Of a stretch of 35,357 bases of DNA, positions 24,825-32,165 are shown piece after piece (the stretch's first letter is position 1; every line of letters starts with the position of its first letter). Position numbers and translations under genes: made by a program. Origin of the DNA: an uncultured Verrucomicrobiota bacterium (GTDB lineage: Bacteria; Verrucomicrobiota; Verrucomicrobiia; Opitutales; Opitutaceae). Under the pieces are notes generated by a model. It did no database searches. It saw only the letters and a list, made by a program, of their open reading frames with translations, and had not been told where the DNA came from. The stretch lies in NCBI GenBank assembly GCA_903906135.1, contig CAIVJE010000134.1:1-35357 (forward strand), written 5' to 3'.

Positions 24825-25514
24825 TTAATGCTTGGCTGGGTTAACCGGCAAAGGCGGCTGCGACTCATAGACCGTCGGATCGATCAACCCTGCTTGCGTG
24901 AAGGCCTCGCGGCGTTCGACACACGTGCCGCACTTGCCGCAGTGGATCAGACCACCTTTGTAACAGGACCAAGTTTGCGCAAAATTCACCCCCAGCTGCC
25001 CGCCCTCGGCGGCAATCTGGCCTTTCGTCTTGGTAATAAAAGGCCGGAGTAACTGAATGCCCGCATAAGTCCCGAGCCGCATGGCGTTGCCCATCGCCGT
25101 CATGAAATCTTCGCGACAATCAGGGTAAATCGTGTGGTCGCCGGCATGAGCCGCAATGACGAGCGCCTCTGCTCCCGCGCTTTCCGCAAAACCCGCGGCC
25201 GCCGCCAGCATGATGCCATTACGAAAGGGCACAACGGTGAGCTTCATATTGTCAGCCGCGTAGTGCCCCTCAGGGATTTCCCCGCCCGACTTGAGCAAGT
25301 CCGAGGTAAAAAGTTGGCCAATGAAATCCAATGGGATGATCCGGTGGGTCACCCCCAGCTTAGCCGCATGTTCCACGGCCCAGGGAATCTCTCGATGATT
25401 ATGTTTAGCCCCATAATCGAAACTAAGGGCAGCAGTCACCGCATGGTGGGCCCGCGCCCAATAAAGCGCAGTCACCGAATCCATACCACCCGAGCAAAGC
25501 ACAACGACTTTCAT
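24825..25514 (-). CDS. queC: 7-cyano-7-deazaguanine synthase QueC
   Basis: QueC makes preQ0 from 7-carboxy-7-deazaguanine using ATP and ammonia. The 229-residue product has the PP-loop SGGMDS (residues 8-13), FDYGAKHNHRE and VPFRNGIMLA blocks, and a zinc site of four cysteines (C184, C192, C195, C198; CYKGGLIHCGKCGTC). The ATG at 25514 matches the family start MKVVVLCSGGMDS; an upstream in-frame start would add 12 residues encoded by a repeat-like leader. It is the first gene of queC-queE-exoD and diverges from the RNase D gene across 341 bp. Confidence 0.96.
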   Translation of the reverse strand: MKVVVLCSGGMDSVTALYWARAHHAVTAALSFDYGAKHNHREIPWAVEHAAKLGVTHRIIPLDFIGQLFTSDLLKSGGEIPEGHYAADNMKLTVVPFRNGIMLAAAAGFAESAGAEALVIAAHAGDHTIYPDCREDFMTAMGNAMRLGTYAGIQLLRPFITKTKGQIAAEGGQLGVNFAQTWSCYKGGLIHCGKCGTCVERREAFTQAGLIDPTVYESQPPLPVNPAKH

Positions 25515-25855
25515 GACTGATAAATTGGCCACAAAAAGCGCAAAAGGCACAGAAGTAAATAATCTCCCAGCCCAGCCCTCACCCGCGTGCAGAAAACCTC
25601 ACCCGCCCATGGGGTAGGGGATCAAGCCGTGCTAGCCAGATAATCCCGCCTTGCTGCAGAGCAGCGTTTAGGTTTTTGCTTGGCCTCCCTTCGGTCCGTA
25701 GGCGGACCTCATTTATCAATCTCATGGCAATATTTGTGGCGCAGAATCAGCAGAGTCCTCTCTCCGGTTATCGTCACCACACGGCACAGACAAATCTACT
25801 GAGCGCGCGCCTTAACGCCGACCCGGCCGCGCGAAATCCATAATCCCCCCCTCCT
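25515..25855. other. 341-bp divergent intergenic region between queC and rnd
   Basis: No gene of convincing quality is seen. It holds a 6-bp hairpin GGTCCG-tagg-CGGACC (25693-25708), a 5-bp hairpin GCTGC/GCAGC (25653-25665) and a T-rich stretch after it, plus a 3-part YTGTG-like leader element at 25524-25556 on the queC side. An open frame of about 48 codons exists on the minus strand (starting near the ATGAGATTG), but it runs through the hairpin and reads like repeat DNA. No preQ1 riboswitch was recognised. Both flanking promoters must lie here, but none could be identified securely. Confidence 0.4.
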
Positions 25856-26968
25856 TTGAGCCTATCTCTTCATTACCAATTTATTGATCAGCCGACCCAG
25901 TTGCCGCCGCTCTACGCCGCCCTCGATCGCTGCACTGAAATCTCGCTCGATACGGAGGCGGATAATCTCTTCCGCTACCGGACGCGCGTTTGCTTGCTGC
26001 AAATCCTAGCGGCCGGCGAAATTTACTTGGTCGATCTCCTCGCCGACCTGCCACTCGACGGGCTCTGGACGCGGCTGGCGGCTAAGCCTTTGATCATGCA
26101 TGGCAGCGATTATGATCTCCGCTTGCTCTGGGAGTTCTGCCGCTTTCAACCGCTCAGCTTATTTGATACAATGTTCGCCGCTCAGTTGCTAAGCATTCCC
26201 CGCTTTGGGCTCGCCGCTCTATTAGAACAAAATTTTGGGGCGCATGTGGATAAAGATCACCAAAAAGCCAATTGGTCGCAGCGCCCGCTTGACCGCGACA
26301 TGCTAGATTATGCCGCCACTGATGTTTATTACCTGCCCGAATTGCGTGATCGCTTAAAAGCCGAACTCACTCGCCTCGGTCGCCTCGACTGGATGGAGCA
26401 GAAATGTCGCTGGCAAATCGAAGTGGGGCGCGCCGGTTTCGCGGCGCCCGATGAAAATGCCTGGCGCATTAACGGCTCAGAAAAATTACGTGGGCGCGGC
26501 CTGGCGGTCTTGCACGCTCTGTGGTTCTGGCGTGAAAGCTGGGCCGAAGCAATTAACACGCCGCCCTTTAAAGTCGTCGGGAACGAAATGCTCGGACGCC
26601 TAGCCGGCGCGGCCGAAGATGAATATCCGATCGAAGAGGTCTTGCGGGTTCATCTCGGCCGCCGTCATGACCGACTCTACCCCAGTCTCGCGGAAGCGGT
26701 CCACCAAGGCTATGCCACCGATCCACAAACGCTGCCGCGCCGCGAACGTCGGCGAGAATTTTCCCCGATGTCGCCCGCCGAACTCGCCCGGCAAGATCGA
26801 ATTAAAGCCGACCGAGATCGACTGGCCCAAGGCTTACAGCTTGATCCCACCCTCATCGCCACTCGTTCGCAACTCGCCCTGATTGCCCGGGATCCCCAAT
26901 GCATCGATACGGTGCTGCTCCCTTGGCAGGCGCAATTGCTCAAGGCTGAACCAGCTTGGAAAAGCTAG
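25856..26968 (+). CDS. RNase D-like 3'-5' exonuclease with HRDC domain
   Basis: A 370-residue DEDDy exonuclease. The catalytic motifs are LDTEAD (D32, E34), HGSDYDLRLL (D87) and YAATDVYYL (Y152, D156), as in RNase D, which trims 3' ends of tRNA and other small RNAs. A C-terminal HRDC domain (about residues 200-290, with RGRGLAVLHALWFWRESWAE and PPFKVVGNEMLGRLA) supports the assignment to RNase D. A second, weaker helical region with a Glu/Arg-rich tail follows. The start is TTG at 25856, the only start near the conserved N-terminus and preceded by CCTCCT. The next gene, oleC, starts nine bases after its stop, so they are likely co-transcribed. Confidence 0.88.
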   Translation: MSLSLHYQFIDQPTQLPPLYAALDRCTEISLDTEADNLFRYRTRVCLLQILAAGEIYLVDLLADLPLDGLWTRLAAKPLIMHGSDYDLRLLWEFCRFQPLSLFDTMFAAQLLSIPRFGLAALLEQNFGAHVDKDHQKANWSQRPLDRDMLDYAATDVYYLPELRDRLKAELTRLGRLDWMEQKCRWQIEVGRAGFAAPDENAWRINGSEKLRGRGLAVLHALWFWRESWAEAINTPPFKVVGNEMLGRLAGAAEDEYPIEEVLRVHLGRRHDRLYPSLAEAVHQGYATDPQTLPRRERRREFSPMSPAELARQDRIKADRDRLAQGLQLDPTLIATRSQLALIARDPQCIDTVLLPWQAQLLKAEPAWKS

Positions 26969-26977
26969 CCCCGCACC

Positions 26978-28663
26978 GTGGCTGAGCCCGCCAACATCGC
27001 CCACCATCTTTCCCTGATGGCCACGCGTCAGCCGACGCAGGCCGCCGTGAAAATTGCCCGGGGCCAGAAAATTTCTGGCGAAATTGATTACCTCACCCTG
27101 TCATTCAGCGCCCTCGAGCAGGAAGTTGAGGCATGGGCAGACAAACTCCGGGCCGCCGGCGTCAACCGCGGCGATCGGGTGCTCGTGATGGTACGCCAAG
27201 GCCTGCCGTTAATCGCGGCGGCTTTTGGCCTCTTTAAAATAGGGGCGATCCCCATCATTATCGATCCAGGCATGGGGCGAAAAAACTTTTTGGCCTGTAT
27301 CGCTCGCTCCCGACCGCGCGTGTTGCTGGGCATTCCTCTTGCCCAAATCACCAGCTATATTTTCCGCACCGCGTTTGCGGCGGTCGAAATCCGCATCTGG
27401 GTGAGGAGCTCGCCGACCGCCCAGCTCGCGAGCTCCCAAAAAACCAACGCCCCCGTCACCCTCGCCGCGGACTGCGCGGCGACCGACCTGGCGGCGATTC
27501 TTTTTACCTCCGGGTCCACCGGTGCACCTAAAGGAGTTTGCTATGAACATGGCATGTTCGCCGCCCAAGTGCGGCTCGTTCGCACAACCTACGGAATTAC
27601 CCCAGGTGAAATTGATCTGCCGCTGCTCCCGATTTTTGCCTTATTTAATCCCGCGCTGGGAATGACTACTGTTGTTCCAGCCATCGACCCGCGCCGACCG
27701 GCCAACATAGATCCAGCAAAAATTGTTCGCGCGATTCAACAGGAGGGCGTCACTAACTCATTCGGCTCGCCGACCCTTTGGCGGATAATTGCCCGCTACT
27801 GCCTAAAAAATAATCTCACCTTACCATCGATTAAGCGGGTGCTGATGGCGGGCGCTCCGGTCCCGCCAGAATTATTCGCTGATTTAATAAAAATTTTACC
27901 CAACGGGATGGCCTATAGCCCTTATGGCGCAACGGAAGCCTTGCCCGTTGCGAGCATCTCCGGGCTTCATGTTATCACAACCACCGCCGAGGCGACTGCC
28001 GCCGGCCAAGGCACCTGTGTCGGTCAGCCTGTTCATGAGGTAACCATTAAAATTATTGCGCCGAGCATGACGGCGATAGTTTCTGCTGCAGAGATTTGCG
28101 AAATGCCCGTGGGTGCAATTGGCGAAATTATTGTCCAAGGGCCTATCGTTACAAAAACCTACGATCAGTTAGCGGCGGCCACCGCGTTGGCTAAAATCAG
28201 CCCACTAAAATCAGCCCACGGGTTGCCCGGCGGCCCTTGGCACCGACTCGGCGATGCCGGCTACCTTGATCCCCACGGCCAACTCTGGTTTTGCGGCCGC
28301 CTAGCCGAGCGCGTAATCACACTGGGCGGAACACTCTACACCGAACAAGTTGAGCCTATTTTTAATCAGCACCCCGACGTCGCCCGCTGCGCCCTCATTG
28401 GCCTTGGTCCCAACCGCGATCAACCAGCTCTCGTAATCGAGCCCACCACTCAAGCGTTGGTGGCCACCTTGGCCTTGCGCCAAAAATTACTGGGGGAATT
28501 ACAAATTATGGGCGCCGCTCACACCCATACGCGTTCCATCACTCGCGCCTATTTTCATCCGCAGTTTCCCGTGGATGTTCGCCATAATGCTAAGATTCAC
28601 CGCCTAAGCTTAACCCAATGGGCCGCTCATCAACCGAGTTATGCTCTAGGCTCACCGTCATGA
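26978..28663 (+). CDS. oleC: Olefin beta-lactone synthetase OleC (AMP-ligase family)
   Basis: OleC uses ATP to close a 2-alkyl-3-hydroxyalkanoate into a beta-lactone in long-chain olefin biosynthesis. The 561-residue product is an ANL-family adenylating enzyme with the AMP-binding motif LFTSGSTGAPKGV (from residue 175), MAYSPYGATEALPVA and a terminal RLAERVITLGGTLYTEQVEPIF hinge region. Two features separate OleC from ordinary acyl-CoA ligases: the INDPGMGRKNFLACI-like segment here (IIDPGMGRKN) and its position upstream of an OleD-type dehydrogenase with a four-base overlap. The start is GTG at 26978. oleA and oleB are not present in the window and are assumed to be elsewhere. Confidence 0.85.
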   Translation: MAEPANIAHHLSLMATRQPTQAAVKIARGQKISGEIDYLTLSFSALEQEVEAWADKLRAAGVNRGDRVLVMVRQGLPLIAAAFGLFKIGAIPIIIDPGMGRKNFLACIARSRPRVLLGIPLAQITSYIFRTAFAAVEIRIWVRSSPTAQLASSQKTNAPVTLAADCAATDLAAILFTSGSTGAPKGVCYEHGMFAAQVRLVRTTYGITPGEIDLPLLPIFALFNPALGMTTVVPAIDPRRPANIDPAKIVRAIQQEGVTNSFGSPTLWRIIARYCLKNNLTLPSIKRVLMAGAPVPPELFADLIKILPNGMAYSPYGATEALPVASISGLHVITTTAEATAAGQGTCVGQPVHEVTIKIIAPSMTAIVSAAEICEMPVGAIGEIIVQGPIVTKTYDQLAAATALAKISPLKSAHGLPGGPWHRLGDAGYLDPHGQLWFCGRLAERVITLGGTLYTEQVEPIFNQHPDVARCALIGLGPNRDQPALVIEPTTQALVATLALRQKLLGELQIMGAAHTHTRSITRAYFHPQFPVDVRHNAKIHRLSLTQWAAHQPSYALGSPS

Positions 28664-29712
28664 ATCGCGCCGTCTTTATTACCGGAGCCAGCGGCTTCAT
28701 CGGTGGAAAACTTGCCGAACGTTTACTGGCTGAGGGTCGTCAGGTTAAGGTTCTCGCCCGCCGCCCCCTGCCTATTTTAGCCAACCTCGGCGCAGAAATT
28801 ATTACGGGCGATTTGGCCGACGAGCCCGCGCTCCGCCGTGGCTGCGAAAATTGTGAAACCGTCTTCCACGTCGCCGGCCGCGTTGGGGTCTGGGGCCCCG
28901 CGGCTGATTTTTTTAAAGTTAATGTCGCGGGCACCGCCCAAATTATCGCCGCCTGCCGCGCCGTCGGCGTGCCCCGCCTCATTTATACCAGTTCACCCAG
29001 CGTCGTGTACCATGGCGGTAACCTTGCCGGCGTGGATGAATCGGCGGCGCTTTGCACCGAGGCACCCTGCGCTTACCCCACCAGCAAGGCCGCCGCTGAA
29101 AAACTTGTTCACCAAGCCCACTCCGCCGCGCTAGCCACCCTCGCACTGCGACCTCATCTAGTCTGGGGGCCGGGCGATAAAAATGTGGTGCCACGCGTCC
29201 TCGCCCTCGCACGCCAAGGTCGCCTCAGAATTATCGGGTCCGGCCAAAATCGCGTTGATGTCACCCACATCACCAACGTCATCGACGCCCACCTCCTCGC
29301 CGAACAAGCCTTGAGCCGCTATCATTTAAGTCGTGACGTGGGCGCTGAGATCATGAGCGCGCCGGTTGGGGGAGAGCCGCGCGATCCAGGTGGCCAAGCT
29401 TACTTCATCACTAATGGAGAGCCGGTGGTGTTGTGGGACTGGATCAATGAGCTCTTACGGGGCGCGGGCATTCCAGAAATCAAGAAGCGCATTTCCCTGC
29501 CGGCTGCTCGCCGGATCGGCGGCATCTTAGAAATAATTTGGCGGGTGCTTCCCATGAAAGGGGAGCCGCCGATGACGCGGTTTGTGGCAGAAGAAATGGC
29601 CACCGACCACTGGTTCAAAATCGATGCCGCGCGCCGCAATCTGGGCTACCGGCCACGAGTCAGTATGACGGTTGGCACCGCCGAACTCATTGCCCAGCTC
29701 CAGCGCCGTTAG
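28660..29712 (+). CDS. oleD: 2-alkyl-3-oxoalkanoate reductase OleD (SDR/epimerase family)
   Basis: OleD is the NADPH-dependent reductase that acts before OleC, reducing the 2-alkyl-3-oxoacid made by OleA. The 350-residue protein is an extended SDR with nucleotide-binding GASGFIG (residues 9-15) and catalytic Y139 and K143 in YPTSK. FHVAGRVGVWGP and the later RNNLGYRP-like end (RRNLGYRPRVSM) match this group. The C-terminal half includes YFITNGEPVVLWDWINELL, seen in 3-beta-hydroxysteroid dehydrogenase-like relatives. The ATG at 28660 overlaps the oleC stop (ATGA), while an earlier in-frame start would add 14 residues inside oleC. The stop overlaps that of the convergent trmH-family gene by three bases. 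Confidence 0.88.
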   Translation: MNRAVFITGASGFIGGKLAERLLAEGRQVKVLARRPLPILANLGAEIITGDLADEPALRRGCENCETVFHVAGRVGVWGPAADFFKVNVAGTAQIIAACRAVGVPRLIYTSSPSVVYHGGNLAGVDESAALCTEAPCAYPTSKAAAEKLVHQAHSAALATLALRPHLVWGPGDKNVVPRVLALARQGRLRIIGSGQNRVDVTHITNVIDAHLLAEQALSRYHLSRDVGAEIMSAPVGGEPRDPGGQAYFITNGEPVVLWDWINELLRGAGIPEIKKRISLPAARRIGGILEIIWRVLPMKGEPPMTRFVAEEMATDHWFKIDAARRNLGYRPRVSMTVGTAELIAQLQRR

Positions 29713-30518
29713 CCATTTCTCTGCCGCACCGCCTCGAAGAGCGTGATAATGGTCGCCATCGCGACATTCAAAGAATCCGCTTGGCCAGCCATAGGAATGC
29801 GCACGAGCAAATCGCTTTGCTTGAGCCAAAAATCACTCAGCCCATATTGCTCGCTGCCCATCACAATCGCCAACGGGCCACGCAGTTCCGCCTGGGTATA
29901 AAGGCTCGGCGTATCCGGCGTCGTCGCCACGATCCGGACCCCCTGCTGCTTCAGCCAAGCATGGACCGAAGCGCTATCCGCGACGACGATCGGCACAGAG
30001 AAAAGCACGCCGGTCGATGAACGCACCACGTTAGGATTAAAAACATCGGTGACGGCATCACAGACGATAACCCCATCCACCCCCGCGGCGTCTGCGCTGC
30101 GCAAAATTGTCCCAAGATTGCCCGGCTTTTCGATGGACTCAACCACGAGGAGAAAAGGGGCCGCGCTGAGCTTAAGATCCGCAAGACGGTGTTTCCATTG
30201 CGGCGCCACGGCCAACAAACCATCAGGCCGATCGCGATACGCGCATTTAGCGAAAGCTTCCTTGGATAATTCAAAAAGTTGTGCCCCAGCTTGGCGCGCC
30301 TGCTCGATTAAGGCCGGTTCATTTTCGCCGAGAAACCAGTCCGGGCAAAAATAGAGCTCGAGGAGGCGAATGTTTTTTTCCAAAGCCCTCCGGACCTCGC
30401 GATACCCTTCCACTAGAAATAAACCTGCCTCATCGCGGTCACGCCGATCGCGTAATTTCACGAGCTGTTTAACCCGTGGATTCTGGAGGCTGGTGATTTT
30501 TTCAGGAAGGTTAACCAC
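29709..30518 (-). CDS. TrmH/SpoU-family RNA 2'-O-methyltransferase
   Basis: A 269-residue SPOUT methyltransferase that transfers a methyl group to a ribose 2'-OH in rRNA or tRNA. It has an N-terminal substrate-binding domain (ITSLQNPRVKQLVKLRDRRDR, FLVEGYREVRRALE) and the knotted catalytic domain with motif 1 ESIEKPGNLGTILRSADA, motif 2 IVMGSEQYGLS and motif 3 IPMAGQADSLNVAMA. The RNA target cannot be read from the sequence. GTG at 30518 is chosen; the frame runs on to 30614 but that would need a TTG and overlap the divergent gene. The start codon lies within a YTGTG-like leader element. It diverges from the RlmD-type gene, another RNA methylase, across 76 bp. Confidence 0.88.
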   Translation of the reverse strand: MVNLPEKITSLQNPRVKQLVKLRDRRDRDEAGLFLVEGYREVRRALEKNIRLLELYFCPDWFLGENEPALIEQARQAGAQLFELSKEAFAKCAYRDRPDGLLAVAPQWKHRLADLKLSAAPFLLVVESIEKPGNLGTILRSADAAGVDGVIVCDAVTDVFNPNVVRSSTGVLFSVPIVVADSASVHAWLKQQGVRIVATTPDTPSLYTQAELRGPLAIVMGSEQYGLSDFWLKQSDLLVRIPMAGQADSLNVAMATIITLFEAVRQRNG

Positions 30519-30594
30519 AGCGGATACGGAATACAGGGAAAGCAAACTCAGCAATTTCCTTTTACCGACCCTCGGGGTGTGTTCTGTGTAGGGG

Positions 30595-31950
30595 GTGGGC
30601 AAAAAGAAATTCAACGACCAACCCTTCTCTTATCACCAGACCTTAGAACTGGAGGTAGCCACGCTGACTAACCTTGGCGTCGGCCTAGGCCGGGTTGCTT
30701 TGCCTGGGGACGGTCAGGAAAAAACCCCGGCCGACAGCACCCAGCAACGGGACCCCGCGAGTGGCTGGGTAATCATGGTACCCTTTACCTTACCTGGCGA
30801 AAAAGTGCGCGTCCGAGTCTATCGCAACCACAAGAATTACTCCGAAGCAGATTTGCTCGAAGTGCTAACCCCTTCACCACACCGCCAAGAGCCGCGGTGC
30901 GCGCTCTTCGGTCGCTGCGGAGGGTGCCAATATCAACATCTCGCCTATTCCGAGCAGTTAAAATGGAAACAGCAGCAAGTAACCGAATTGCTCAAATATA
31001 TGGTGGGTGTCGAATTTCCGGTGGCTCCGGTAATCGCCTCGCCCAAAGAGTTTGGTTATCGTTCTAAAATAACTCCCCATTTTCATGCTCAGGAAAATAC
31101 CGGAGCGCCCGGAGCGCCCTTGAGCACCGCCAGTGGTCAGGATAGTCATGACCTCCCAGTGCCAGCCGTTAGTTTACCCCCGATCGGCTTTCTCAAACCC
31201 GGCAATCGCTTTGCCCTGATCGACGTACCGACGTGTCCCATTGCCACGGCCGAGATCAACGCCAAACTACCTGAAGTCCGCGCCAAGACTCACCAACGGC
31301 TAGCCGCCGGTGAGTATAAACGCGATGCGACGCTGCTTCTGCGTCACGCCATCGAAGGCGTCACCACGGACTACGATGCGGTCGTTCACGAACAAGTTGG
31401 CGCACTCAAACTCCACTTCCTCGCCCGTGATTTTTTCCAGAACAACCCCTTTATTTTACCGGCATTTACCGGTTATGTCCGCGCGCAAGCCGCCAGCAGC
31501 GGGGCTAAATTCTTGGTCGATGCCTATTGCGGCAGCGGATTGTTCGCGCTGAGCTGCGCCCCCGCCTTCGAGAAAGTTACTGGAATCGAGATCAGCGCGA
31601 CTTCCATTAAATTTGCCACAGAAAATGCGGCGGCTAACGGCATCACCAATACCCTCTTCCAAGCGGGCGATGCCGCCCAGATTTTTGCGGGCCTAACTTT
31701 TCCGGCCGCCGATACGGCCGTCGTCATCGATCCACCGCGCAAGGGCTGTGATGAGCAATTCCTCACGCAGCTTTTCGCCTATGGCCCACGCGCGGTGGTT
31801 TACGTGTCGTGCGACCCCGCTACTCAGATGCGCGACCTCAAAGGCTTTCTTGGCGCCGGCTATACGCTCAGCGCGGTGCAACCTTTCGATTTATTTCCCC
31901 AGACGCGTCATCTCGAATGCGTGATTACGCTGATTCGCCCGGATAAATAA
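30595..31950 (+). CDS. RlmD/RumA-family 23S rRNA (uracil-C5)-methyltransferase
   Basis: A 451-residue SAM-dependent m5U methyltransferase. It has an N-terminal TRAM-like RNA-binding domain (TLTNLGVGLGRVALP, VPFTLPGEKVRVRV), an iron-sulphur site with C102, C108, C111 (CALFGRCGGC) and C212 (VPTCPI), and a catalytic domain with the SAM motif LVDAYCGSGLFAL, DPPRKGCDE and nucleophile C403 in VSCDPATQMRDL. RlmD and RlmCD differ in the number of uridines modified and cannot be told apart here. An insertion of about 30 residues after PKEFGYRSKITPHFHA is rich in Gly/Pro/Ser and looks like a lineage-specific loop. The start is GTG at 30595. Confidence 0.9.
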   Translation: MGKKKFNDQPFSYHQTLELEVATLTNLGVGLGRVALPGDGQEKTPADSTQQRDPASGWVIMVPFTLPGEKVRVRVYRNHKNYSEADLLEVLTPSPHRQEPRCALFGRCGGCQYQHLAYSEQLKWKQQQVTELLKYMVGVEFPVAPVIASPKEFGYRSKITPHFHAQENTGAPGAPLSTASGQDSHDLPVPAVSLPPIGFLKPGNRFALIDVPTCPIATAEINAKLPEVRAKTHQRLAAGEYKRDATLLLRHAIEGVTTDYDAVVHEQVGALKLHFLARDFFQNNPFILPAFTGYVRAQAASSGAKFLVDAYCGSGLFALSCAPAFEKVTGIEISATSIKFATENAAANGITNTLFQAGDAAQIFAGLTFPAADTAVVIDPPRKGCDEQFLTQLFAYGPRAVVYVSCDPATQMRDLKGFLGAGYTLSAVQPFDLFPQTRHLECVITLIRPDK

Positions 31951-32165
31951 AGCCCGCAAGGCAAGCAACGTTAGGCAAGGCGATTAAGCGGCCGGGCAAA
32001 TTGCTCCCAGCTAATGCCCGCTAGTAGAGAAAAATTGGCGACTTAACTATTAGTGATTCTTTTTCTTTGAGTCTGCTGAGAAAACATTTACTGATTGTCA
32101 CCGGACTGAGCCCCTAGACTAACCCCCAGTTATTTAGTCATAAATTACGCCTCGTTTATCCAACT
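31951..32165. other. 215-bp gap upstream of the oxidoreductase gene
   Basis: No gene or clear terminator is visible. The second half is AT-rich and contains hexamers loosely like promoter elements (TTGAGT near 32068, TTGTCA near 32095), but none pairs with a convincing -10. It presumably holds the promoter of the large oxidoreductase gene. Confidence 0.4.

Noticed and set aside
25812-25841. Nine-codon peptide (MDFARPGRR) after an AAAGGAGG sequence on the minus strand
   Set aside because: The apparent Shine-Dalgarno is the complement of the CCTCC leader of the RNase D gene, and it lies about 300 bp from queC, so a leader-peptide role is unsupported.
25515-25855. preQ1 riboswitch upstream of queC
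   Set aside because: The hairpins here lack the paired loop and the A-rich CUA-containing tail of class I, and nothing resembling the other classes was seen.
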